This document shows, in pieces, positions 26,790 through 34,973 of a stretch of DNA of 64,000 nt; positions within the stretch are counted from its first letter, which is position 1; every line of letters starts with the position of its first letter. The notes under the pieces were generated by a model, which searched no databases, was not told where the DNA came from, and worked only from the letters and a program-made list of their open reading frames with translations. This stretch comes from Emticicia sp. 21SJ11W-3 (lineage in GTDB: Bacteria > Bacteroidota > Bacteroidia > Cytophagales > Spirosomataceae): positions 4,588,001 to 4,652,000 of the forward strand of contig NZ_CP092074.1 in assembly GCF_024138715.1 (NCBI RefSeq), written 5' to 3'. The position numbers were made by a program, and so were the translations under genes.

Positions 26790-27566
26790 TTAAAGGTTTT
26801 TAAGAAACGTATTTCTATCCGGCATTAACTTAAACTGGTCGGCTTCTTTGGCCTCCAGGTCAGTTTTGCATAGTTCCTTAAGGCGCTCCACATCTTTGCT
26901 CCACTGGTGGCCGTTAAAATAAGACAGGCCCTTGTGGTCTCTTATTTTATACAAAGCCGAAGGCTTGTAGGCAGTACCCAGATACACATATTTAAGGCCG
27001 TTATCTTTTGCCCATCTGATAGCCCGCCACATCATCCATTTGCCTAAAGAGTGGGTACGCATATATTCGGTATCAAAAAATGCAAACCAGTAATGCAGAA
27101 AACTGTCACCCATAGCGCCCAGTATAAAGCCTAAGAACTTTCCCTCTGAGGTAAATCTAAGGATATGCGTTCCTGTCTCTCTTGATAATATATACTGCCA
27201 GCGTTCAAGGCTCATGTTGTCGTCACCGATTCGCTGCGAAATATAGGCCTGGCAAAAATCAGTAAAGGCGGGGTCGTCCAGGTTAAAGTCTTCTTTTCTG
27301 ATAACTTCCAACTCTATTCTAAGAGGCTCCACCAGCCTGTTGACCCTGCGGTTTTCTGAGGTATCATCAAAGTTTTCAAGCTCAACTCTCAGGCTTCTGG
27401 CCAGATAAAATATATCTCCTTCAATACTCAGATCACCGGTATAGGGTAAAAAACCTTTTTCATAAATTCCGGCCAGCTCTTCCTGTGTTTCTTTCAGGCA
27501 ATAAATGGCGTAGTCGAAAGTATAATTAGAGTAATCAACTCTGTTTTCAGAAAAGAAAATTTTCAT
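26790..27566 (-). CDS. GNAT-fold Arg/Leu-tRNA-protein transferase-like
   Basis: A 258-residue protein whose second half has an acyltransferase (GNAT) pattern: GKFLGFILGAM, then GKWMMWRAIRWAKDNGLKYV and YLGTAYKPSALYK. The phrases ARSLRVELENF and SENRRV in the first half and GLKYVYLG near the end resemble the N-end-rule aminoacyl-tRNA-protein transferases (Ate/Bpt). Its substrate is unknown. It lies between murG (25 bases upstream) and ftsQ, where most Bacteroidota carry murC, and is likely co-transcribed with the division genes. Family assignment is from recalled motifs and is moderate. Confidence 0.65.
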   Translation of the reverse strand: MKIFFSENRVDYSNYTFDYAIYCLKETQEELAGIYEKGFLPYTGDLSIEGDIFYLARSLRVELENFDDTSENRRVNRLVEPLRIELEVIRKEDFNLDDPAFTDFCQAYISQRIGDDNMSLERWQYILSRETGTHILRFTSEGKFLGFILGAMGDSFLHYWFAFFDTEYMRTHSLGKWMMWRAIRWAKDNGLKYVYLGTAYKPSALYKIRDHKGLSYFNGHQWSKDVERLKELCKTDLEAKEADQFKLMPDRNTFLKNL

Positions 27567-27590
27567 AGGGTGATGGTGTGTCCGGTAATT

Positions 27591-28691
27591 TTAAATCAAA
27601 GCCAGAACTTCTTCTGCTATTTCCTGCCCTGCGTTGGGCTTTCCTAAAGTTTTTATGTTTCTGCTTAATTCGTTCATGGTTTTGGGGTCATCAGCCAGAG
27701 CTATCACCTGATCAACCAGTTTTTCTCTCGCCTCTGCATCTTTTACCCACCAGGCGGCATTTGCATTTACCAGGTTTAGCGCATTATGTGTCTGGTGGTC
27801 TTCGGCAGCTGCCGGAAACGGCACCAGTATTGACGGCTTGGCCGTAAGACATAACTCAGAAACCGACAAGGCTCCTGCGCGAGACACCACGAGGTCGGCC
27901 GCTGCATAAGCCAGATCCATTTCATAAATAAAGTCTGACACATACACACGGCTGGTCTGTAAGGCATCTACTGCCGCCCTGGCTTTATCAATAAACAATT
28001 TACCTGTTTGCCAGATAATCTGTAAATCATTTGAAATCAAATCGTTCAACCCCGCCAGTATTGATTCATTAATGGTTCTTGCACCCTGGCTGCCCCCAAT
28101 AATGAGTAACACCTTCCTGTCGTCGTTCAACTTGAAATACGCCAGCGCCTGTTGGCGTTTAGAGGCTGTTTCGAGGATATCTTTTCTGACAGGGTTACCT
28201 GTAAGCACAATTTTTTCTTTCGGAAAAAACCGCTCCATGCCCGGATACGCCACGCATATCTTTCTGGCTTTTTTAGCCAGGTTTTTATTGGTTACGCCTG
28301 CAAATGAATTCTGTTCCTGAATCAACGTTGGCACGTTCAGAAAATTGGCCATTATCAAAGTTGGGCCGCTTGCATAACCCCCCACGCCAATAGCGGCATC
28401 GGGCTTAAAGTCTTTTATTATCTGATAGGTTTTCCATAAGCTGCGCAGCAGCTTAAACGGTAAACCCAGATTGGCCAGCATATTTGAACGGTTAATGCCG
28501 GCAATGGGAAGCCCAATAATTTTGTAGCCTGCTTTGGGTACCTTTTCCATTTCCATTTTTCCTTCGGCGCCTACAAACAAGATTTCAATGCCCGGGTCTT
28601 TGGCTTTCAACTCATTGGCAATTGCCACCGCAGGGTAGATATGCCCCCCTGTGCCGCCACCAGAAATAATTATTTTTGCGCCTTTGCTCAT
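27591..28691 (-). CDS. murG: Lipid II synthase (GlcNAc transferase)
   Basis: A 366-residue membrane-associated GT28 glycosyltransferase that adds GlcNAc from UDP-GlcNAc to lipid I, making lipid II. The family glycine loop GGGTGGHIYPA is at residues 11-21, the second G-loop IGGSQGART at about 197-205, and the donor-binding AAEDHQTHNA segment near 293. Length is standard. It lies between ftsW and the GNAT-like gene in a leftward operon. Confidence 0.97.
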   Translation of the reverse strand: MSKGAKIIISGGGTGGHIYPAVAIANELKAKDPGIEILFVGAEGKMEMEKVPKAGYKIIGLPIAGINRSNMLANLGLPFKLLRSLWKTYQIIKDFKPDAAIGVGGYASGPTLIMANFLNVPTLIQEQNSFAGVTNKNLAKKARKICVAYPGMERFFPKEKIVLTGNPVRKDILETASKRQQALAYFKLNDDRKVLLIIGGSQGARTINESILAGLNDLISNDLQIIWQTGKLFIDKARAAVDALQTSRVYVSDFIYEMDLAYAAADLVVSRAGALSVSELCLTAKPSILVPFPAAAEDHQTHNALNLVNANAAWWVKDAEAREKLVDQVIALADDPKTMNELSRNIKTLGKPNAGQEIAEEVLALI

Positions 28692-28730
28692 CCGGAAAAT
28701 AGCTGTAAATGGTTAGGTTAATACAATAAA

Positions 28731-29909
28731 TCAGGCCACTACTTTGCCCTCATCGTGTTCGCCCTTGGTAACACTCAACACAATACCAATGGCTACTGAT
28801 GTAAATAAAATGGAGGTACCCCCCATGCTCATCAGAGGTAATGTCTGCCCGGTTACCGGGCCTAGCCCCACATTAATAAACATGTGTACAAATGCCTGAA
28901 AAACAATGCTGAACGTTAGGCCAACACATAAAAGCCCGCCAAATGCCCTGTTGGTGTATTCTACATTCTTGAGGCCTCTGTACAATAGCCATAGATACAT
29001 AAACATAACAAGCACCGCCCCTACAAGACCGTACTCCTCTACTACAATAGCATATATATAGTCAGAAAAAGCATCCGGCAGGTAGTTTCTCTGAAAACTC
29101 TTACCCGGGCCAATACCCACTGTCCCACCCCGGGCAATGGCTATCATGGCCTGGTCTCTCTGGTAAGTATCATCTCTGTCGGGGCTACCGATTATTTTGT
29201 CGTTATTTAAATCTACTTTGGCAAAAGCTTCAATACGCTCTAAAACCACCTGACCACGGCCAAAATCAATTCCTTTGTTATAAAGAAAAATACTAATGCT
29301 CAGCACTATCACAATTGCACTGATTACAAAAGTGGCCATCCGGAAAAGATAACGGCTCGGTACACGACCCACCCACATAATAATGAAACAGGTAATGCCC
29401 AGAATAACCGCCGTTGAAAAGTTGGTTACTGCCAGCATTCCACATAACAGGCCGCACCAGAAAATAAGACCCAACAGCGTTTTAGGATTATACTCCACAT
29501 TTTGTCGGCGGGCCAGCATGGCAGCCAGATTGGTGATAAGCACCAACCGAACCAGATCTGACGACTGAAAAGACACCCCAAAGATGTTTATCCAGCGTTT
29601 GGTACCCCCAACGGTAGTTCCGAAAAAATACGTGTACAACAAAATGATGGGTGTAACCCAGAGCAAAAGTCTTGAAATAACTGCGAAATTGGTATAGTTT
29701 ATGCGATGCATGAACCAGATAACCATAATTCCCAGCACCAAATGACCCGTATGCGAGAGCAGGTAACTTTCGGTGTTACCGCCGGCACGTTTATAGGCAA
29801 GAGCTGAGCTGGCGCTATAAACCACCAGCATACTGAATAACGATAGCACGGCAATAATAAACCATATTTGCCAGTCGCCACGCAGTTTATCTTTTAACCA
29901 CGTTTCCAT
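28731..29909 (-). CDS. ftsW: Septal peptidoglycan polymerase (SEDS)
   Basis: A 392-residue inner-membrane protein of the SEDS family with about ten helices. FtsW polymerises septal peptidoglycan from lipid II together with FtsI. Landmarks are the KRWINIFGVSFQSSD block, the RGGTVGIGPGKSFQR loop, the conserved DFIYAIVVEE-like segment (DAFSDYIYAIVVEEYG) with its Asp, and GQTLPLMSMGGTS near the C-terminus. It is promoter-proximal in the division operon. ftsI, mraY and murD are not upstream in this window, which instead shows mscL. Confidence 0.95.
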   Translation of the reverse strand: METWLKDKLRGDWQIWFIIAVLSLFSMLVVYSASSALAYKRAGGNTESYLLSHTGHLVLGIMVIWFMHRINYTNFAVISRLLLWVTPIILLYTYFFGTTVGGTKRWINIFGVSFQSSDLVRLVLITNLAAMLARRQNVEYNPKTLLGLIFWCGLLCGMLAVTNFSTAVILGITCFIIMWVGRVPSRYLFRMATFVISAIVIVLSISIFLYNKGIDFGRGQVVLERIEAFAKVDLNNDKIIGSPDRDDTYQRDQAMIAIARGGTVGIGPGKSFQRNYLPDAFSDYIYAIVVEEYGLVGAVLVMFMYLWLLYRGLKNVEYTNRAFGGLLCVGLTFSIVFQAFVHMFINVGLGPVTGQTLPLMSMGGTSILFTSVAIGIVLSVTKGEHDEGKVVA

Positions 29910-30217
29910 GAAATAACAGAGCGGGTATCCGCAGGATTATAAGGTAAAGCACAAATTAAATTTCGGTAAGGCTATTATAAGCCTAAACTAAAATTCGATA
30001 ACAAATGTAATTTATTTAGGATTGAAAGAAAAACAAAAATTTTAAATTTTATTAAGGGGCATTTCCGGTGGTTTTTGATACAGATAATACTTTTAATATG
30101 CCTGCCAGACTCAATAGCTGATTGAAAAAATAAGGATATACAGACCTTTATAAAAACCAAAAGCTAATCATCATGCCCCCGGTTAAAGGCTGGAAAAAAG
30201 CTTAAGAATGCAGAAGA
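29910..30217. other. Intergenic region upstream of ftsW
   Basis: A 308-base AT-rich gap between ftsW and mscL. It contains the ftsW promoter (30002-30009 with a CAAA at 30034-30037 as -33). I see no gene in it. Confidence 0.6.
30002..30037 (-). promoter_or_regulatory. ftsW promoter
   Basis: Leftward -7 element TACATTTG (30002-30009) and -33 TTTG (30034-30037), with 24 bases between, one more than the usual upper limit. The leader to the ftsW start is about 90 bases. Confidence 0.5.
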
Positions 30218-30547
30218 TTATTTCGGCTCGGTTAACTTCAGTTTGTTGGCTGCTTTTACAATCAGGAATAGCACCCAGGCTATAATAAAGAAATTAATAA
30301 CCACACTCAAGAAATTACCGTAGTTAATAACAATGGCAGGAATCTGCTGACCGGCGGCATCAACAGTGGCTTTTTTAAGCACTATGCCCCCTGTAATACC
30401 ACCACTGGTAAAAACATTGACGATAGGCATAATGATATCTTCAACCAAAGAGGTAGTAATTTTGCCAAAGGCTGCACCAATCACAACTCCAATGGCCAGG
30501 TCAAGTACATTGCCTTTGGCAATAAAAGTTCTAAATTCTTGAAACAT
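30218..30547 (-). CDS. mscL: Large-conductance mechanosensitive channel
   Basis: A 109-residue MscL, a pentameric inner-membrane channel that releases solutes upon hypo-osmotic shock. The N-terminal amphipathic helix and first membrane helix ([20 protein letters not shown]) are near residues 5-24 and are followed by the [16 protein letters not shown] pore-region segment. The periplasmic loop and second helix follow. Length is slightly short of the E. coli type but normal for this phylum. It lies 30 bases downstream of the DUF3078 gene on the same strand. Confidence 0.95.
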   Translation of the reverse strand: MFQEFRTFIAKGNVLDLAIGVVIGAAFGKITTSLVEDIIMPIVNVFTSGGITGGIVLKKATVDAAGQQIPAIVINYGNFLSVVINFFIIAWVLFLIVKAANKLKLTEPK

Positions 30548-30576
30548 AATTTTCAGGCGTTTATAAAGTTAAAAAT

Positions 30577-31575
30577 TTACAGTTTAAATAATAACCCGGC
30601 AGCAAAGGCCTGGCTTATCTGAAATTTATCTATCTGGTCTTTATCATATATGGCCAGCATCGTGAAATTAAGATTCAGGTATCTGTTTACCTTGGCTGTG
30701 GCAATAAGGTTAATGTTATGGTCGATAGTGTTTTTATTGGGCAACAATTTTCTGGTTACATAGGCCTGAAAGGCTTGATAACGGCACTTAAGATTAACGT
30801 TTTTTATAATATCTTTATCCAATGAGGCCACCATCTGAAAGCCCATCTCGGTAAGCACTTTTTTACCCGGAGCAATACCGTAGGCATCAGTAGATTTGTT
30901 AAACTCAGTAAAATCAGTATAAATTTTATCGTTTAGCACAAATGTATGGCGTAAGGTTGCACCCCCTAACTGCACTAAAAAGTAACTTACCGGCTTGTAC
31001 TCAACCCCGAAGCCTTCTGACAAATAACCGGGAGCCAGAAACCCTGAAATCGTTCGTCTCTGCTCAGTAGGCAGGCCGTCGTCCTGATACACCACGCCTT
31101 TGGCAAACTGTGTTAAGAAGTTGACTGTCCCAAACCAGTTTATTTTAGGATTTAACTTATGCGAATACTTGGTTTCCATAAAAAGACGGTCAATACTTTT
31201 GGCCGGTCTCTGGCCTCTGTTATTGACAGTTCCCAGTTGAAACTGAACCTCGCCTGTAAAAGCTCCCTTATTTTTGTAATATTCAGACCTGTTATTAAAC
31301 AATGCACCGATGCTCCAGTTATTGGTACCCCCACCCTGCCAGTTGTTAAATGACGCCTGACTAAAATTGATACCAAATTGCGCATTTCGCGGTTTCCAGA
31401 AACCAATTTTTAGCGAATCTGCCCTGTTTTTTGCTTCTCTCAGTAACTGTTTTTTGTCTTTTATAGTCAGCGTATCATTCGCATTAAAAGCAAGGCTATC
31501 ATTTTTTATTTTACTTTGCCCGGCCACCTGATAAACCCAAAAAATACAGGCAAATATGGCTATTACTCTTTTCAT
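30577..31575 (-). CDS. DUF3078 outer-membrane-type protein
   Basis: A 332-residue exported protein. The signal peptide ends near VAGQ (residue 19). The mature part matches the DUF3078 family of Bacteroidota, with a phrase FGINFSQASFNNWQGGGTNNW near residues 66-88, and then alternating aromatic beta-strands (LFMETKYSHKLNP, INWFGTVNFLTQ) that suggest a beta-barrel. The C-terminal residues FAAGLLFKL fit the closing strand of an outer-membrane protein. Its function is not known. Confidence 0.85.
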   Translation of the reverse strand: MKRVIAIFACIFWVYQVAGQSKIKNDSLAFNANDTLTIKDKKQLLREAKNRADSLKIGFWKPRNAQFGINFSQASFNNWQGGGTNNWSIGALFNNRSEYYKNKGAFTGEVQFQLGTVNNRGQRPAKSIDRLFMETKYSHKLNPKINWFGTVNFLTQFAKGVVYQDDGLPTEQRRTISGFLAPGYLSEGFGVEYKPVSYFLVQLGGATLRHTFVLNDKIYTDFTEFNKSTDAYGIAPGKKVLTEMGFQMVASLDKDIIKNVNLKCRYQAFQAYVTRKLLPNKNTIDHNINLIATAKVNRYLNLNFTMLAIYDKDQIDKFQISQAFAAGLLFKL

Positions 31576-31927
31576 TTATTCTTTGGTTTTTCAATTAAAC
31601 GCCATTTGCTTTCAGCGGTATATGTACCGGCAAAAGCAAATAAGCTATCATCTGCAATTATTGGGCAGGCATTTGCCAGAACTAACTACGGGGTTCAGGA
31701 GGCTTATCTTAATACGGCTTCCTGAAGATAATTAAACACCTGAAAACGACCGGAAATCTGGTTTTTGACCAATAAAATTGTTGCCAATTTGATTGTATCA
31801 AGTTTCAAATATTTCAAGTCTTTTTCAAAAAATCAAATTTTTGACAAAAAAATTAGTATGCTTGCATAATATCAGTCTAATTTTATTAACTTTCGACTTT
31901 CTATTTTTACCTCAAAAATACAAGACA
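31576..31927. other. Intergenic region upstream of the SCP2 operon
   Basis: A 352-base region without a convincing gene. It holds the operator at 31855-31870, a weak -7 element at 31887-31894, and a 10-base-arm hairpin (31694-31703 and 31717-31726) with a 13-base loop and no U run. An in-frame start at 31793 for the SCP2 gene lies here but is not credible. Confidence 0.6.
31855..31870. promoter_or_regulatory. MarR-type operator, SCP2/acyl-CoA dehydrogenase
   Basis: The 16-mer AGTATGCTTGCATAAT with core TATGC-TT-GCATA at 31857-31868. It is identical to the site at 44825. Its centre is about 24 bases before a -7-like TAACTTTC (31887-31894), so it covers the -33 region of the presumed promoter of the SCP2 gene. 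Confidence 0.65.
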
Positions 31928-32236
31928 ATGACCGCAAAAGAATATTTACAAAACACAACAGCCAAGTTAAACGAGTCTGAAATTGAAGATGTAAACACAA
32001 CTTTGCATTTTGATTTTGGCAGCGAAACCTACACCATGAACGTAGCAGCCGGCAAAGCAGTGTTAAAAGAGGGCTTTGAAGGAACCGCAGAATGTGTGAT
32101 TAAGGCCAATGAAGCAGACTTTGTGAAAATTGCAACCGGCGATATGAACCCGATGATGGCAATGATGATGGGGAAACTGAAAATATCTAACCCGGGCGCC
32201 ATGATGAAATATGCCAAAATGCTAGGCCTGATGTAA
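31928..32236 (+). CDS. SCP2 sterol-carrier domain protein
   Basis: A 102-residue small protein made of one SCP2 domain (a lipid-binding alpha/beta fold that carries fatty acyl-CoA or sterols). The pattern LHFDFGSETYTMNVAAGK and the later IKANEADFVKIATGDMNPMMAMMMGKLK segment match SCP2 members. The Met-rich MNPMMAMMMGK segment is a family feature. It precedes an acyl-CoA dehydrogenase by 52 bases, so it may deliver acyl-CoA to that enzyme or protect it. A start at 31793 is rejected because it adds 45 residues outside the domain. The operator site upstream points to regulated expression. Confidence 0.9.
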   Translation: MTAKEYLQNTTAKLNESEIEDVNTTLHFDFGSETYTMNVAAGKAVLKEGFEGTAECVIKANEADFVKIATGDMNPMMAMMMGKLKISNPGAMMKYAKMLGLM

Positions 32237-32288
32237 CCGGCTGTGTGCTTTTTATTTCAGCATCTTAAAACTTTTCAATGAGCGTATC

Positions 32289-34079
32289 ATGGCAAAGAAT
32301 TTCTTCAGTAAAAGAAACGTGAATTTTCTACTTTATGAAGTACATGACGTAGAGTCACTGACAGGGCATAGCTATTTTGCAGACCACAACAGGGAAACCT
32401 TCGATATGACCATCGACACGGCCACTCAGATAGCCGAAAACCTGATGTTTCCGTTTCTGAAAGACGTTGATAAAAACCAGCCGGAGCTAAAAGATGGCCA
32501 GGTGCAGGTGCATCCCTCTATCAGAAATTACCTGAAAGCAGTAGGGGAATCTGGTATTATCGGAGCAGACTTCGATTACGAAAACGGAGGCGCCCAAATG
32601 CCGGTAACTATCACAAGCACAGTAGGATACATTCTGATGTCGGCCAATAACGGTATGATGTATACAGGCCTTACCGCCGGTGGTGCAAGGCTAATTGCCA
32701 GCTTTGGCTCTGATGAACTGAAAAAGCAGTATATAGAAAACATGATTACCGGCAAATGGCAGGGAACCATGTGCCTTACCGAGCCACAGGCGGGTAGTTC
32801 GCTCTCTGACATTACCTCTTCTGCCGAGCCTCTGGAAAATGGCGCTTACAAAATAAGAGGGCAAAAGGTTTTTATTTCTGCCGGAGACCATAATGCAACC
32901 GAAAACATTATACATCTGTTTCTGGCCCGTATTAAAGGCGCGCCAAAGGGCACCAAAGGAATATCTTTATTTGTAGTACCCAAATACAGGCTGGATGGCA
33001 CCGATAATGATGTTACCTCTATGGGTATTTATCATAAATTAGGCCAAAAAGGAGTACCCGCCATGCACTTGGGCTTTGGCGACAGAAACGACGATTGTAT
33101 CGGGTATCTGGTAGGTGAACCCAATAAAGGGTTGTCTTATATGTTTCAGATGATGAATGAAGCACGTATAGGCGTGGGCCTTACCGGGGTTTCTATTACT
33201 TCTGCTGCTTATTATGCTGCCCTAGAGTATGCACACGAAAGGCCGCAAAGCCGCAGGTTAAATGCCAAAACCGCATTAGACACACCTCAGGTACCGATAA
33301 TTCAGCACCCTGACGTGAAAAGGATGCTGCTATTCCAGAAATCGGTAGTAGAAGGCGGCTTGTCTTTGTTGCTGGAAACCTCTAAGTATTTCGACCTGTC
33401 GGAAGCAAGTGATGACCCTGAAGAAAAAGAGAACGCTCACCTGATGGTTGAGTTGCTGACACCGATTGCCAAGACTTTCCCATGTGAATACGGTGTGTTG
33501 TCTATCAGCAATGCGGTTCAATGCTTTGGCGGATATGGCTTTACTGAGGATTTCCCGGTTGAACAATACTACCGTGATATCCGCATTACGCCTATCTATG
33601 AAGGTACAACCGGGATACAGTCGCAGGATTTACTGGGTAGAAAAATAATGCTTGCGGGCGGAAAACCCCTGCAACTGCTTGCTGCTGAAATAGGCAAAAC
33701 AATTGAAACAGCCAACCAATACGATGGCTTAATAAAATATGCTCAGCTGCTTACAGAAAGCACCGGGCAATTATCGAAGGTAACAAAACATCTGTTGGGT
33801 ATTGCAGGCACCGGTGATATTGAAAGATTCTTGTCTGATGCCACACTTTATATGGAGCTTTTCAGCCTGAATGTAATTGCATGGCAATGGCTGAAACAAG
33901 GCGTTGTGGCGCAGCAAAAACTATTGGCAGGCACCAATGATGCCGACTTCTACGAAAGTAAAATTCATACCATGAAATATTTCTTTCATTATGAACTACC
34001 CAAAACACAAGGGCTGGCAACACGCCTTACAGATACGGAAGTACTGACGATAATGACAGAAAAAGAAATAGTAATGTAA
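32289..34079 (+). CDS. Acyl-CoA dehydrogenase, long form
   Basis: A 596-residue FAD-dependent acyl-CoA dehydrogenase that introduces the first double bond in fatty-acid beta-oxidation. The N-terminal helical domain, the FAD-binding beta domain (MCLTEPQAGSSLSDI around residues 161-176) and the C-terminal helical domain (QCFGGYGFTEDFPVEQYYRD, then EGTTGIQ) are all present. The C-terminal extension of about 150 residues is typical of the long FadE-like and Bacteroidota forms. It follows the SCP2 gene by 52 bases and is likely driven by the same operator-controlled promoter. A terminator follows at 34084. Confidence 0.93.
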   Translation: MAKNFFSKRNVNFLLYEVHDVESLTGHSYFADHNRETFDMTIDTATQIAENLMFPFLKDVDKNQPELKDGQVQVHPSIRNYLKAVGESGIIGADFDYENGGAQMPVTITSTVGYILMSANNGMMYTGLTAGGARLIASFGSDELKKQYIENMITGKWQGTMCLTEPQAGSSLSDITSSAEPLENGAYKIRGQKVFISAGDHNATENIIHLFLARIKGAPKGTKGISLFVVPKYRLDGTDNDVTSMGIYHKLGQKGVPAMHLGFGDRNDDCIGYLVGEPNKGLSYMFQMMNEARIGVGLTGVSITSAAYYAALEYAHERPQSRRLNAKTALDTPQVPIIQHPDVKRMLLFQKSVVEGGLSLLLETSKYFDLSEASDDPEEKENAHLMVELLTPIAKTFPCEYGVLSISNAVQCFGGYGFTEDFPVEQYYRDIRITPIYEGTTGIQSQDLLGRKIMLAGGKPLQLLAAEIGKTIETANQYDGLIKYAQLLTESTGQLSKVTKHLLGIAGTGDIERFLSDATLYMELFSLNVIAWQWLKQGVVAQQKLLAGTNDADFYESKIHTMKYFFHYELPKTQGLATRLTDTEVLTIMTEKEIVM

Positions 34080-34083
34080 CAAC

Positions 34084-34110
34084 CGGGGGGACTGCTAAGG
34101 CGTCCCCCCG
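34084..34110. terminator. Bidirectional terminator
   Basis: Perfect 9-base GC-rich arms (34084-34092 and 34102-34110) with a 9-base loop, between the convergent acyl-CoA dehydrogenase and DUF2807 genes. Confidence 0.75.
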
Positions 34111-34127
34111 ATGCTTTTAATACCGAA

Positions 34128-34811
34128 TCAATTTGCCGATTTTACTGTTCCTGCACCTGAAGTATTGGCAACAACAGAGGTAGCGCCGCCTTTGTACCGC
34201 ACACTGCTTGCTCCGCTGGCTTCTGCTACTATTCTACTGGTAACATATACTTTGGCTCCACTTGAACCCGAGGCATCAATTGTAGCCGTAGATACCTTAA
34301 AGTCATAAGCATTGACGCTTGAAGCGCCTGAGACATCGGCAGTGAGCTTCTGTCCGTCGCCAACAATAGCAACACTTGAAGCGCCTGAACAATCAAGGGC
34401 TAAATTTTTTGCATCAATATCAAAGGTAGCGCTCGACGCGCCCGACAAATCAATACCAAAAGATTCGCTGCTGAAACCCGATACTTTTGCTTTGCTGGCG
34501 CCTGAAAAACTGACAGCCACCAGTTTGGGCATGGTTATGTTGATGTACACTTCCTTGCGGTTTTTCCAGCCAGACCAGTTAGACGGATAGCCAATCCGGA
34601 GTTCACCGTTTGATACTTTCACAACCAGGTCTTCCAAATCCTGCTCACGTCCTGAAGTTTCTATCTTGTAATTGTTAGACTGCGTAACCGTAATAATAAA
34701 GGCGTTGCCCATATCGAGTTTATCGAAACCACTTAAACTGAATGAACGCTTAGATTCCTGTGCGGTAGCAGCAGTTGCAATGAATAGGAGTAAAATGAAT
34801 AGCTTTTTCAT
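34128..34811 (-). CDS. DUF2807 (GIN domain) exported protein
   Basis: A 227-residue protein with a signal peptide ending near AATAQ (residue 18). The mature part matches the DUF2807 'head GIN domain' family, a right-handed beta-helix in which each turn repeats a short phrase of the type SGASS(V/A); at least five such phrases are visible between about residues 110 and 215. Members are cell-envelope proteins of unknown role in Bacteroidota, sometimes described as putative adhesins. No sorting domain is seen. Ends near the terminator shared with the acyl-CoA dehydrogenase gene. Confidence 0.88.
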   Translation of the reverse strand: MKKLFILLLFIATAATAQESKRSFSLSGFDKLDMGNAFIITVTQSNNYKIETSGREQDLEDLVVKVSNGELRIGYPSNWSGWKNRKEVYINITMPKLVAVSFSGASKAKVSGFSSESFGIDLSGASSATFDIDAKNLALDCSGASSVAIVGDGQKLTADVSGASSVNAYDFKVSTATIDASGSSGAKVYVTSRIVAEASGASSVRYKGGATSVVANTSGAGTVKSAN

Positions 34812-34921
34812 GATTTTGTATTTGTTATTGTATCTATATCCATAAGATGAAAAAAAACTTTAAACGTTGCATAGCAGGGCTTAAATTTTTGCATTTATTT
34901 ATTTGGGTTATTTCAAAAACA

Positions 34922-34950
34922 AAAAAGCTGCCCAGAACAGGCAGCTTTTT
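34922..34950. terminator. Terminator of the T9SS-cargo gene
   Basis: Perfect 11-base arms (34922-34932 and 34940-34950) with a 7-base loop and A/T runs at both ends. It terminates the leftward gene that ends at 34974. Confidence 0.75.
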
Positions 34951-34973
34951 CAATATCAATACTTAACCGGTTG

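Noticed and set aside
31694-31726. Hairpin with 10-base arms upstream of the SCP2 operon
   Set aside because: No U run and a 13-base loop; not a convincing terminator or riboswitch.
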